Of a stretch of 64,000 bases of DNA, positions 12,451 to 24,466 are shown in pieces. The DNA comes from Lepidonotus clava. Taxonomy: Eukaryota > Annelida > Polychaeta > Phyllodocida > Polynoidae. Positions within the stretch are counted from its first letter, which is position 1, and each line of letters starts with the position of its first letter. Below the pieces are notes generated by a model. The model did not search any database. It worked only from the letters and a program-made list of their open reading frames with translations, and was not told the origin of the DNA. Location of the stretch: contig OW387150.1 of the NCBI GenBank assembly GCA_936440205.1, forward strand, positions 38,436,295-38,500,294. The letters run 5' to 3'. A program made the translations under genes and the position numbers.

Positions 12451-14115
12451 TATTGGAGTGTATTGGAATATTTCACAATAGACTTACAATGGACATTAAA
12501 TGATGCACATACAATAGAGCTCTCCCTGGAACCCCTCCGACTACAGAGAGCGGCAGGTGCCCAATCGGGGTTTCCGTAAACCTCCCAGCTGTCCCTGCTG
12601 CCCGTAGAGTGACTATACGGGCTCACGTCGTGCCTACAGGGGTATAGGGGGAACTGCTCCGAACTGCTCCGAGCTGCTCCGAGTCCTCCCTACCACCCTC
12701 ACAGGGGTTTATCTCCTTACAGGGGTTTGTCCCACCTGGATGCCTCCCCCCCTTCACCAGGTGACCAGATGTACCTACTCACCCCCTCCCCACTAATGAT
12801 CAGCCCAGGTGACACCTACCTGTGTCTACCTGTGTCTACCTGTGTCTACCTGTATGTGCTCCCAGCAGGGCCTCGCCAGGGGAATACTTCTCTTGCTGAA
12901 CAGGTGTATCTCAGCTGGGGGAGTGAGTGAGTGAGTTTTATGCCGTATCGAAAGCCAGGGTAATTTTCACAGGGACAACAAGTTGGGACAAATTTTGAGT
13001 CCCTACTGAGAGCTTGTGTTATGTGTTCACACCAGTTAGATCTGAGTAATCCAGTCATTAATGCACACACGAAATCGGGTTTCCATTCAAAGATTGGGTT
13101 ATCAGGTAAGATTCATACAAGTTGTACGCTGAGTTCTGTAGGGTACACCTTTAACATTCTGGGTTCTCATCAGTTTCCCGGCCCGGTATCTGTTGCAGCC
13201 TAAAGCCTGCATGTATTCCATTCGGCGATTTTGGCAAGCTTGGATTTGCTAATTTCAAGTGTTCACCAGGAATCTAATAGAAACCCATGCATGTTACATA
13301 CCATTTGAAATCCGTTCTAATGACATGTAACATGGCCTTATTCAGACCTCATTCACACTTGTGATTTGTGAAATCGGAGGCAAAGTCGGCTAGTTGAATA
13401 CAGCCTTAGGCCATGCCTCCCCTCCTAAACACTTCCCTATAAACCTCCAGGTGTCTCCCCCTCACCTGGCCCTCAGCCCTGGAGAAGCCTCCCCCACTGA
13501 CACACTACCGCCTCCTGGGCCCTACCTCCACGGGGGGCTCCAGGTAGAAGAACAGGCCTCAGGGGAGTAACAGGGGGCCGGAGGTAGGGGGTGTGAGGGT
13601 GTGAGCAGGGTGTGAGGAGGGTGTGGTGGAGGTGTGTGGCTGGTAGGAGTGTGTGGTAGTGGTGTGGGTGGGGGCCTGGCCTGCTGAGAAAGAGGACAGG
13701 TGCCGCTATAGGTAAAGTTGAATCAGTCTATCTGTTCAGGCTCCTAGCCGTCTCATCCTAACCCCTCTTAGGCAAAGCACTCCTGAAGCCTGTCCTGCTG
13801 TGCCTGGTTCTGGTCTAAGGTGCTCCTCCTTATGCTCCTCCAGCTATCATATTGCCAGTGGGTTACTGGGGCATGCTAAGCTGTTGGTAGTAGTGTTGGA
13901 GAGTGGTAGTGGAGTGGTAGTAGTACTATGGAGGCAGCGGGGTACCCACTCACTGACTGCCTCGTGTCCTGCCAGCGGCTCACCACACAGGCTCGGCTGT
14001 ATCTGTTTTACTGTATCTGCTCAGACTGAGTCTGTATCCACTGTCGGTGGTAGCCGGGCCAGCGATGCTCCCCCCGCAGCAGCCGGGAGAGGACTGAGGG
14101 CAGGAAGCAGAAGGG
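12451..14115. other. GC-richer intergenic DNA with simple repeats
   Basis: This holds a 10-bp unit (TGTGTCTACC) three times at 12821-12850 and a GT/GGTG-rich stretch at about 13580-13670. I see no gene. The open frame at 13800-14213 runs into the following array and shows no domain. Confidence 0.45.
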
Positions 14116-14119
14116 AGCG

Positions 14120-15560
14120 GACGGGGAGAGGGGGGAACTATGGGGCGCTGTGTGTTAAAGAACAGGGAGCAGAGGGGAGCAGGGAGGGGAAACTATGGGG
14201 TGCTGTGTGTTAAAGAACAGGGAGCAGAGGGGAGCAGGGAGGGGAAACTATGGGGTGCTGTGTGTTAAAGAACAGGGAGCAGAGGGGAGCAGGGAGGGGA
14301 AACTATGGGGTGCTGTGTGTTAAAGAACAGGGAGCAGAGGGGACGGGGGAGGGGAGAGGGGGAGGGGAAACTATGGGGTGCAGTGTGTTAAAGAACAGGG
14401 AGCAGAGGGGAGCGGCAGGGGAGAGGGGGAGGGGAAACTATGGGGTGCTGTGTGTTAAAGAACAGGGAGCAGAGGGGAGCGGCAGGGGAGAGGGGGAGGG
14501 GAAACTATGGGGTGCAGTGTGTTAAAGAACAGGGAGCAGAGGAGAGGGGGGAAGGGGAAACTATGGGGGCTGTGTGTTAATGAACAGGGAGCAGAGGTAG
14601 CGGCCAGGTTGGCGGGAGGGGAAGCTATGGGGCACTGTGTGTTAAAGAACAGGGAGCAGAGGGGAGTGGCCGGAGAGGGGGAGGGGAAACTATGGGGTGC
14701 AGTGTGTTAAAGAACAGGGAGCAGAGGAGAGGGGGGAAGGGGAAACTATGGGGGCTGTGTGTTAATGAACAGGGAGCAGAGGTAGCGGCCAGGTTGGCGG
14801 GAGGGGAAACTATGGGGCGCTGTGTGTTAAAGAGGAGGGGGCAGAGGGGAGCAGCAAGGGAGGGGGAAGGGGAAACTATAAGGCGCCGTGTGTTAAAGAA
14901 CAGGGAGCAGAGGGGAGGGGCCGGGGAGGGGGGAGGGGAAACTATGGGGCACTGTGTGTTAAAAAACAGGGGGCAGAGGGGAGTGGTCAGGGAGGGGGGG
15001 AGGGGAAACTATGGGGCACTGTGTGTTAAAGAATAGGGAGCAGAGGGCAGTGGCTGGGGAGAGGAAACTATGGGGTGCTGTGTGTTAGAGAACAGGGAAC
15101 TGAAGGGAGGGGGTGGGGAGGGGGGAGGGGAAACTATGGGGTGCTGTGTGTTAAAGAACAGGGAGCAGAGGGGAGTGGCTGGGGAGAGGGGAGGGAAAAC
15201 TATGGGGCGCTGTGTGTTAAAGAACAAGGGGCAGAGGGGAGAGGTCGGGGAGGGGGGAGGGGAAACTATGGGGCGCAGTGTGTTAAAGAACAGGGGGCAG
15301 AGGGGAGCAGCCAGGGAGGGGGGAGGGGAAATTATGGGGCACCGTGTGTTAAAGAACAGGGAGCATAGAGGAGGGTCAAGGGAGGGAGGAGGGGAAACTA
15401 TGGGGCGCTGTGTGTTAATAAACAGGGAGCAGAGGGGAGTGGCCGAGGAGGGGGGGGGAGGGGAAACTATGGGACGCTATGTGTTCAAGAACAGGGAGCA
15501 GAGGGGAGGGGCCGGGGAGGGGGGAGGGGAAACTATGGGGTGCTGTGTGTTAATAATCAC
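14120..15560. repeat. GA-rich minisatellite, unit about 50-75 bp, about 22 copies
   Basis: Each unit has a constant core (GGGGAAACTATGGGG, then TGTGTGTTAAAGAACAGGGA and GCAGAGGGGA) followed by a purine-only spacer of variable length. A higher-order pair is visible: about 14500-14690 and 14690-14880 are near-identical 185-bp blocks. Open frames of up to 179 codons here (MGCCVLKNREQRG repeated) are translated repeat. Confidence 0.95.
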
Positions 15561-15967
15561 TAGGATGAGGGTTGAAGTCCCCTGTGTATCAAGTGATGTC
15601 CCACAATAAAGTCATCAAAAATAAATTTTCCACAAAAACATAATACATTCAATTTTTTTGTTTTTCTTGGATTAGTTTATGCAATGATCAAAGAATTATG
15701 GAATTATATATAAAAAAAACATTTCTCTAATCAGATTATCTCATTTCTGCTTTTTTAAAGAAAATTACCAATCTGTTTGTGACATCACATACAAACAGGT
15801 GCACTAGAATTTAGGCTAATATACATAAAAAAGGAACTATTATAGATATAAATATAGAATTGGGCATAAGCTCTCCAAGGACAGTAAGGGCATGACGGTA
15901 AAAATAGTTAAATTAGTATTGTGATGTGCTAGTATTGTACAGCAATGCATAGTGACTGTTCGTAGAG
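15561..15967. other. AT-rich unique DNA
   Basis: No gene or repeat recognised. Confidence 0.4.
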
Positions 15968-16516
15968 GGCTTTCTATTGAGTACGTATGCATCAAGTGGG
16001 GTTCCAAAATTATCAATAACATTATTGGGTGGAGGGTCTGAGATATTATTAAGCCCATCCCACATTGGGTATATCCTAGGGTTGGACAAAATTACTGTAT
16101 AAACCATCCTTGTTTCCAGGACTTGGAGTTACTGAAATAAGCAAGAATTATGTTTTCCTATATCCTTAAGCACTGTCTTAACATTAAGATTTCTTAGATT
16201 TTACCAATTGACAGATTTGCAGGTTTGCCAGCTAATCAAAGTGCTGTATTCAGGGCAAAATTGGGCTGGCATTATATGAATTGGGCTGACAGGCTTTAAC
16301 ATTGGTTCCTATGGGAAAAGGCCAATACATAAACTTACATTTTACAACTTAAATGAACGATTTGTCAACCAAATCAACATGGTACATTTTGTTTTACAAT
16401 ACTTTCTTTGGAGATTAAATCAGGAAGAAATTGCTATGTAATTCCATGGTAAATTTTTATGGTGAGGTATACTGGGATGGGCTTATTGTACGTATGTACT
16501 GAATGTAAAGCCCTAT
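15968..16516. mobile_element. Inverted-repeat element, AGGGCTTT family
   Basis: The left end (AGGGCTTTCTATTGAGTACG) matches the reverse complement of the right end near 16516 (AGGGCTTTACATTCAGTACA). Related ends occur at 36846-37012 and 56782-56951, so this is a small interspersed family of non-autonomous elements. No duplication of the target could be fixed. Confidence 0.5.
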
Positions 16517-17555
16517 AACTGAGTCGGGTTGGAGTGTTAGAAGTATACGTCCAGACAAGTCCTTTTCTTATGTTCAGTTTGTATAGAGTAACAAAAGAAC
16601 ATCTCAATTTTCGACAATTCAAGTACAATTTCACATAAGTAAAATACGAAACTAATCATTATGATGAATATTGCTGTGCTTTGGAGTTGAATCTCGTCAG
16701 TCCCAAGTCTTGAATGTTGGTACCAACTACAAATATATAATGATAATTTCTGATGGATATGATCTGACAGCCCCCTTTTCAGGATATCTCAGGGACGGCC
16801 CCCCTAAAAATACATCTATTGACTAATTTCTTCGATCTCATCTGATTTCAGAATGCCATGACTAGTTTCAGACGCATTATAAAGGATGAACTGCATACTT
16901 TTGACTTTTAGTCTATAAACAACAGTGATGAAAACCCTCCTTAAGGGTGGTTTGATTTTCTGACAGAACCCCCTTTCAGCCAAACTGGTGATCGATGGCT
17001 GCAGCTCGACAATTGTCCAACTGCAGTTGGTACCCATTTCCAGACCGAGTTCTGGCCTACCTGCCTTTCCTATGGTAGTAGTCCATGGTTAAAACACCAG
17101 GTGGAGTCCTAGTTCTATGTGCTCTCAGCTTTACCTTCGTACTTTGATGAGATGTCAATATTATTATCCTATAATTTTGGTTTGCTCAAAGATAAACATA
17201 AATGTCCTTTTAGGCACACTTGATATTACAAAAAAATGGCTAAAGTCCTGCCCAAAAATCTACTTAAAGGGATTAAGAAGTAATTAAACAAAAGTAGAAA
17301 TCCATTACAGATCTTTGAATCAAGTTTAAATGGGTACAATAGACAAAGAAGAACATAATAAAACAAAAGGGCATATTTCACTGTGGTTATCTCTGAGTAA
17401 ATGCTTGAGAAATATAGTAGCCTTAACTATAGAAGTCAATGGGAATTACCAGATTTAGCACAATTACATAATCTCTAAGAGACTCAATATGCATTAGAGC
17501 CCCACCAAAACTGGTAGGGGTGTACCTTGGGACCTCCCCATTATTTTGAGGCCAG
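16517..17555. other. Intergenic, no recognised gene
   Basis: Nothing I can support. Confidence 0.4.
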
Positions 17556-17914
17556 AAAAGGTATGGCGGCCCAAAAACTTTCACGAATATTCGTGATAAT
17601 AATTTGCCTTGTCACAAACCTAGGGTATGTCCAGAAAACATTCACGAATCTTAATGGGAATTCACGAACATTTTTAAGCATTCAAAAAAATGTTCACAAA
17701 GTGCATATCATTGTACATAACACATCCTGATATCTATTAGAATACATTTGAAGTAAAAAGAAATTATTTTGAAATGAAAAAAGTGGGGGGAAATGCACAT
17801 TCAACAAATATAAGATTCGTGACCACGAATCCTTCACAAATCCAAAATTTGGATTTGTGACTATTGTTGAATTTCAGATTCATGAATATTTTTTGGTCGC
17901 CCCCCCCCCCCCCC
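17556..17914. mobile_element. Possible MITE ending in a poly-C tract
   Basis: GGCGGCCCAAAAACTTTCAC on the left is loosely mirrored by the right end read in reverse (GCGACCAAAAAATATTCATG). The interior carries several TTCACGAAT/ATTCGTG words on both strands. The poly-C run at about 17900-17914 adjoins the right end. The element has no coding capacity and its similarity is imperfect. Confidence 0.4.
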
Positions 17915-20541
17915 AGGTATAAGTTACTGATGAAATAAAATAACTACAGCCTTCTGAATCTTTATGACTGGGTAATTTCAGTACATTCAAGTATAGATCA
18001 TTTCTTTCTGATCATGTTCGGTTTTCATCCAGAGGAATGATGTTTCATATTCTGAGTGGACTTAGGTCCCTACCAATGCCTGATACTCATTTTTTAAATT
18101 TTGAGAAATTGCATCTTTCATACCAGGTGGCGTTAGTGGACAAAGGCCAATATACCTTTAGATTGTTGTCTCAGTGCTAAATCTGTTTGTTTAAACAGTA
18201 TTATAAGTTATAATATAACTAATGCATATGCCTAAAAACTCATTTTGAAAATCTAAGGCAATACAATTTTCACACCAGGAGGCGCTTGTGCAGACACCTC
18301 TTAATCTCTTTAAACACTCATCTCAAAGGATTGTCTTGTTATTTCCAGTTTGAGTGTGTGATTAGTGGTGCCTGGCAGTGGTTATATGTTCTGGTACTGT
18401 ACCACCCTACCCACCCCCTATCATACAGACCCTTAAGCACCATACCCGCTAACCTACATACAAGGATGTTGCTATGTGTGCGTTGCTGATCCATGATCAA
18501 TAGATTATAATTGAAAACCATGAAAAGATAAATCACTTATTTCTACTGGTTGCTTGCCTTCCCTTGGCATAGTTCACATAACTGCTAAGAGGTGGCAGCA
18601 CCTTTTGAGGTACAAATATCAGTCTGTCTCTGTTGTTAGGAGGGGTTGGGGGAAGGTGATGCCACCTGTATGACAAAGTGCATACTAAGTGTATCATGGA
18701 GTAAGCTTTCTGCAATACACCTTTACCATGAACCTGCGCAGTCTGCCACCTTTCCTACATTCTGAAGGCTTTTGGTAATTGGGTCACATCACTTCTTCAA
18801 GGGAAACCCAAGAAAACTTGTTATCACAGAACACTGGTGGTATTAAGATTGGAATCAAGGTGCAGTCAACCCAACTGGTCTATCCGTGGTGGCTTTAACC
18901 TGTATAAACCACTCAATAAGAGAGCTGGCACCTCCTCCCCTACCGCTACCCCTCCCCTCCCCCTAGTCTGTCAAGCCTGACTTACTTTCCCCAAAGTGAG
19001 AAATAGTGGGGCAGAACAAACTACCCTCCCTCTCTGACCTCTACCCTCCCCCTTCTTCCCCTTCTCCCTCCCCCTTTGTGTACCTTATGGGGCTTTAGGT
19101 AACTGCGTCACTTAATTCATTACAAGGGTTTTCTCTGGGGTTAACTTCACACAATTTAAGAAAAATTGCACAAGCGTATAGGAATGCATGTTTGAGCACT
19201 TGGCCCTCAAACCCTGAAAAAGCTTCATTTGAAAACTTGAAATCCTACAAAACAAACTATGTATTGTAATACGCATGATCAATTAGGTTACAGCCAATAT
19301 GTAGGAAGTGTATTTCAGTTAAGATACATTTTGAAGAGTGTCACAAGTGCTACTGACTTAGTTACTTATCAGCAATAGCCAGCGTGTCCTACATATGTTG
19401 TCCTACATATGTTGTCCTACATACATTGTCAAGTATACTACTCAGTAGTTTTAAAATGAATTTTAGAAGGAAAGGTGAAACTTTTTTAAAAAAGAAATCC
19501 TTTCTGGGTGGTGGCCTGCCACCCCCGCCATCACCCTACCCTTTGAAAACAGGCCTGGGCCTGGGTTTCAATGAAACAGGGCTAACTTGATATACTCATT
19601 AAGGGCTACTCAGTTCATAGAATAGTTTTCATTGAATCCATAAAGATCTATTTTTCATCATTCTTCCTTGCTTTTTTTTGTATCTCTACCGTAGGACATC
19701 TTAATATGTTATGTATGATATGTTTCATTCTGTCCTGTAATAGAAAACCTAAGGGGAAGTCCAAGGGTGGCCATATAGCAATCTCCCTTCCGGATAAAGG
19801 TAGAATATATGAGTTGTTGTTCTTACAATATGAATTTACAATCTTGTCACAATGATAGCATTATACCATTGTGGTGACAACATGAAACTATTTGCTGGTA
19901 CAGCATTAAGGTGTATCCTGAAGACTCATCCAAGGAGAGGCCTTCTACAAACTAGATATATGATCTAATAAAGATCCAACACCCAAAACTAGGGCAGACA
20001 CATTAAGCCCATCACTACTTCAGGCTGTTACACATGCCCCAATTCAAAGTCCTCAGGGATAGAGACCAGGCACTGAAAATAAATTAATCAAAACAAAAAG
20101 AAAACACTCAAAAACGTTTTAGAAAAAGAATTGCATACTGCTGTCCGAAAGTGGGGAATTTACTTAGATCATATGAAAAATCAGCTATTGCCTATTTAGA
20201 ATATAAAAATGTAAACTATATATCACTAATAAAAAGATTATCTGATTAAGCTGATACCTCCTCCCCCTCTCCCCTCCCCCAAAAGTATGTCAGGTCTGAT
20301 ACACTATTACCTAAAGCAAAGCCAAGTAGGGTGAGACAGACTTCCCTCAGTCCCCCTAGCTACTTCCCCCTTCTCCGTCTCCCTTTCTCTAGCTTTCAAA
20401 TCCCCCCTCCCCCTGCCATAGTAGACTAATTATTTCTGTGAGGTGTTCCGTCAGCAATTCAAGTTTCTGGTCTAGACGCATTTTACTGAACTTCCTCCTT
20501 ACTATAACAAGTGCTGACCTGGGGACGATAGACTAAAGACC
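17915..20541. other. Region upstream of PAN gene 1
   Basis: No exon is recognised. Two copies of a dispersed block occur at about 18925-19075 and 20250-20410. They share pyrimidine-rich DNA, then GTC(A)AGCCTGA, then AAAGTGAG or AAAGC, then CTACCCTCCC. A third copy lies at about 34010-34205. The promoter of gene 1 should lie here, but I see no TATA box I would defend. Confidence 0.4.
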
Positions 20542-20834
20542 ATGAGGTAAGGAGCATTTTTACCTCTGTGTATGATTCCAACACCTTTACTTACCACTCA
20601 TATAGTCCAATATCATTCTTCAATCATTACAAAGTGTACTGCAGTACCTTAGGAGATACTGGGAAACACCTAAATTGTCAAATGGAATATGCCCGGCCTC
20701 TTGACCCATTATCTAACGGTATTGATTTTGTAAGCGTATTCATTTGATTACCCCTCCACTCATTCCCAGGCCTCTGACTCTCCTCACCCTGCTCGGGATC
20801 TACCGCCTGGACTGTTTTACTTATACTGATGCAA
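20542..20834 (+). CDS. PAN gene 1, exons 1-2: start codon and signal peptide
   Basis: ATG AG at 20542-20546 is followed by a strong donor (GTAAGG). Exon 2 opens at 20770 after a pyrimidine-rich acceptor (CATTCCCAG) and closes at 20834 before GTAAGT. Joined, they read MRPLTLLTLLGIYRLDCF and then TYTDA, a short basic start followed by a hydrophobic run, as expected of a cleaved signal peptide. The last base completes a Ser codon with exon 3, giving phase 1, the phase of all later introns. The two-exon start is inferred from splice signals and frame agreement only. The coding length is 5 plus 65 nt; the 223-nt intron between is included in the coordinates. Confidence 0.65.
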
Positions 20835-21379
20835 GTAAGTTTCAATCACAGATAATTATGTTCATAAAAACACATTCATCAAATCTATTTCTACATGAAT
20901 AGACAATAAGCACAAGTTGAAATTGCAAATGTCTGTTGTGGATTAAAATGAGGAAGTGTGTTCTTTTGAATTATTAACATAGATTTTGTAGCTGCTATTC
21001 TGCCATATGAGTGATTTAAGATTGAACTGATTCAAATTAAACGTTTATGGCTATATAAAAGTCTATGGGGCACATAAATGAGTATGCTTGTGAAGATCAG
21101 ACCTATCAATCTATAATTTGTTTTAGAGTGACCATTTCACACATATAGAAATATGTCTCAGAAAACTAACACAAACTCGAGTTTGTACCTGTATCCTTCC
21201 TAATTTACTGGTTTATGTTTCTCTGTTTCTGTGGTAAGAAAAGTATTCATTATTTTAATATAAGAATTAAATTCAATGGTCTAGGTCCACTTCTTTGGGC
21301 CTTTTAGGCAGGTTCCCTGTGCTAAATACAAATTCTGAGATTTTTTTATTTACTTCTGTTACCTTTTGTGTGATCCAAG

Positions 21380-21661
21380 GCTGCACCTTCATACTGTGGA
21401 GTGGAGTGCGATACCACTCATCAAGCAATTTTCTTAGTGTGGGGACGGGCGGTACCCCTGAGAGATGCAGGGCACGGTGCTCAGCCGAGGCTTCATGTGC
21501 AGCGTATGAATCGAGCGGGTCGTCAGCCTGCTCCATCTACCGTGGACCGCTCAACTACAGCGCGTTTGAAGTAGACTTGAGGTACTATGGCATCTATGAG
21601 AAGCATGTCTGCGGAGGCACAACACATAGATCATACTTCACCACACCCTTACCAATGGCAG
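21380..21661 (+). CDS. PAN gene 1, exon 3: six-cysteine PAN/Apple-like module
   Basis: This is a 94-codon exon entered after GATCCAAG and left before GTAGGC, with both introns in phase 1. The translation starts SCTFILWSGVRYHS and shows the module pattern: C near the start, then ERCRARCSAEASCAAYES (C-x3-C-x5-C-x2-Y), then ACSIYRG, and a last C in YEKHVC. This resembles the PAN/Apple fold, an extracellular protein- or carbohydrate-binding domain of about 80 residues held by disulfides. A Thr/Ser-rich linker (GGTTHRSYFTTPLPMAG) follows. It sits after the signal-peptide exons, so the product is probably secreted. The ligand is unknown. Confidence 0.8.
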
Positions 21662-22311
21662 GTAGGCTGTAAAACAAATATTCTGTATCATGTAAATCTC
21701 CATGGCTTCCAACTAATTTCATATAATCATTCATGAATATCTAAAATGCACTCTAATTTATACTATATAATGAAGATTTTCAGCATAAGCATTTGGAAAG
21801 GTTTCTGTTCCATTCTGAGAAGTGAAGTAAGTTCTGAGGCTGATCAAGTTACACTTTGATGGGTGTATTTCTCATAATTACATTGAAAATTTGTGAAATA
21901 AACTTAGGCCTGGCTAAAATTGAATTTAATTTTGTGTAGCTTCAAGTAAACAGGTAAATCAAGTAAAACAGGTAAATCACATCTTACATATTGCTGCCAT
22001 GGTAACCTGGATATTGATTGAAGAGTAGCATTCAATAATACTGCTCAGTTGAAGAAAGTGGTTACTGTTGAAACCAGGGCATGTTACCAAAGTCCTAACA
22101 TTAGTAAAACATTCAAGCGCGATCATGCAAAAGACAGAGTTCATAGCTGTCTGAGTTACTACAAAAATGAGAGTGCACAAAGGTAGAAATTAACTCATTC
22201 ACTTTGCGCATATCAATAATTGAAATAATGTGAAGGTCACCAGTTGAACATAAGGGAATAATCAGAATTCTTCCAAATTATATATCTTATGATGCTACAT
22301 AGTATAAACAT

Positions 22312-23284
22312 AGCATCCCAGGGAACAAAGCCACGTGTTATGGACGTTTGCAAACCGGTATCCAGGGTGTGAAACTCGTGTTTTACACTTGTGTTTTACT
22401 CGGGATTCTGCGGACCTCATTTCTGGTGTTTCCAACGGGTTTTTAACACGAGTTTTTAACACGAGTTTTCACATGTAAAACTCGTGTTTTATCTTCTTTG
22501 GTTAAAATAAGAATGTGTGGGAATCGATCCGGGGACCTCTCACACATCAAGCAAACACCCTACCACTAACCTATCGCAGAACTTTTCAATACAAGAGTCA
22601 GGACAGGTATATTTGAATTCTGGAGGGCATTGGTATCCTGAGCTCATGTAGAAAAATAGAGCCTAAAGATGCACTGTAATCAAATTTAAGATTTCATATA
22701 GTAAAATTAAGTAATCAAATATTAAGAAATGTCATTAAACCAGTTAAGACTGAGATTGACATGCATAAAGCTGGTGCAAACTCTTGTTCTTCTCAGGTTT
22801 ATTATGTAGACTTATTTATGATAACTTAGGGAAAACTCATGTTTAAGCTGTGTGAAATACATGTTATACTCTGACATTGTATGTGTCAAAAACTGGTGTC
22901 AGAGAAAGATGGTTTTCCCATGTAAAACTCCTAGTTTTACACAACACCGGTATTACATCAAAATAACATAAGTAGAAATTAGTGTAATACACATGTTTTA
23001 CACAGAGAATGTCACTACACCAGAATGTACCAAAGATGACATCAAGATGTATGATAACCAATACACATAAGAAAAAATAAATGTTCCTGTGATGGAAATG
23101 ACCATGTCACTTACTTAAATGATTCTGTGTTCATTAAATACACATAGGTGTATAACTGTGTGAAAACTCATGGTAAAATCTCCTAAGATACTGACTTTAC
23201 ACAGAAATTACAGCAACACCAGTTTTACATTAATTTAACACGTGGTAAATTGGTAAATACATGTGTCCCGTTTGCTGGGATGTG
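22312..23284. mobile_element. Possible 970-bp inverted-repeat element in PAN gene 1 intron
   Basis: GCATCCCAGGGAACAAAGCC at the left is loosely mirrored by the right end read in reverse (CACATCCCAGCAAACGGGAC). The interior is full of GTAAAACTCGTGTTTTAC-type words on both strands. It lies between exons 3 and 4 of gene 1 and includes a tRNA-like stretch on the minus strand. No target duplication was confirmed. Confidence 0.4.
22505..22585 (-). other. tRNA-like sequence (A- and B-box resemblance)
   Basis: On the minus strand TTAGTGGTAGGGTG resembles an A box and GGATCGATTCC a B box, about 30 bases apart, as in tRNA-Gly- or Glu-like genes. Acceptor and T stems do not pair well, so I read it as a tRNA-derived relic or SINE head, not a working tRNA. 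Confidence 0.3.
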
Positions 23285-24193
23285 CCGCTGGTAGGTGTAA
23301 ATGTACCTGACGAACGGTGTTCAGCAGGGTACACCTCCCAGCAGGCGTCGATGCTCAGTGGTAAATCAATACCAGACTGCTATATGAAGTAAGAGCTCGA
23401 TGTAAGGGCAGAGAGAGAACCATTAACGTTTGGACAATTCGAGGGGTTTAGATAGCTACGCAAGAGCAACAGGGATATCTGGTGACTTACACGAGAATTA
23501 CTGCACTACTGTTGGAGGTGAGACTAGGCAGACTCCTCGGAGAAAGCTTACTCTCCATCGGATTAGAGTTGTGACACTCAGAAGACTTATCATCTCTTCA
23601 CTGGCAAATGTACGCATCATCGTATCCACAAATAAACTTGACCTACTGCCAAGCGTTATTCATGTTATGGATTGAGCGCCCATCTCATGAGCTCACCTAC
23701 CACTTGACTAGCAACAATTAGGAACATCAATATTGACGACAGTGAATATCATGAACAATTCCCCAATAATTACGATTAACCATAAATATAGATTAGCGTT
23801 CAAGAGTGCTTTATCTGAATTGTGGTTGATGTTATCAAGAGCTTATGGATTTTGACCCAGTTGTGCTTAGAGTTGCATAGTTCATTTTTTTATTGATTGA
23901 TTGATATAAAGCTTAACTTCTTCTACATGTCTTATCTACCTCAATAAGCCCCAAAATTGCATTTTCATGGATATGGTCCTTTTACTTATTAAGGCATCAA
24001 TCACAAGCAGTAAATAAGATCTTAGCCATCAGAAACAGAATCATCTTAATCATCTTTTCACATTACTCGTTCAAAAAAGTGATTATACCTTTTTCCTTGA
24101 ACCATTCAAATTTAAATCTACAATGCAAGTAAATACTTTTTTTGTGATATATTCATAAGTATCTAAATATTCTATGATATTTTTGCTTTACAG

Positions 24194-24466
24194 GAGGTCC
24201 CAAGTGTACTTATACCAGAAGGGATTCGATGAGAAACATGGGCGGCAAACAGTTTGGGGCAGACTTTGTGCCCCTGGGAGTGTGTGAAACTGAGTGCAAT
24301 GCCCGGGCTCAATGCACTACCTATGAGACCACCACTTCAGGAGGATGTGTCCTATACCTGGGGCCTTATAACTCCAACACTTTTCAACATGACCCACAAA
24401 CTACCTTCTTCCAAAAGGTTCGCTGTTCCTATACATCAGATGACTCATTTACCAACCGAATGCCGG
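24194..24466 (+). CDS. PAN gene 1, exon 4: second PAN-like module
   Basis: This is a 91-codon exon between TTTGCTTTACAG and GTAAGT, phase 1 on both sides. It reads GGPKCTYTRRDSMRN at the start. The core is VCETECNARAQCTTYETT (C-x3-C-x5-C-x2-Y), then GGCVLYLGPY, and closes with FFQKVRC. The cysteine spacing is the same as in exon 3 and in the three modules of gene 2. The exon ends NRMPG, so further exons are expected downstream, but I could not identify any before gene 2 starts at 48491. The gene is therefore partial as annotated here. Confidence 0.8.

Noticed and set aside
14070-15609. Several 70-179-codon frames reading GETMGRCVLKNREQRG
   Set aside because: They are translated GA-rich minisatellite, open in more than one frame at once.
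22505-22585. Functional tRNA gene
   Set aside because: Acceptor and T stems do not pair well; kept only as a tRNA-like relic.
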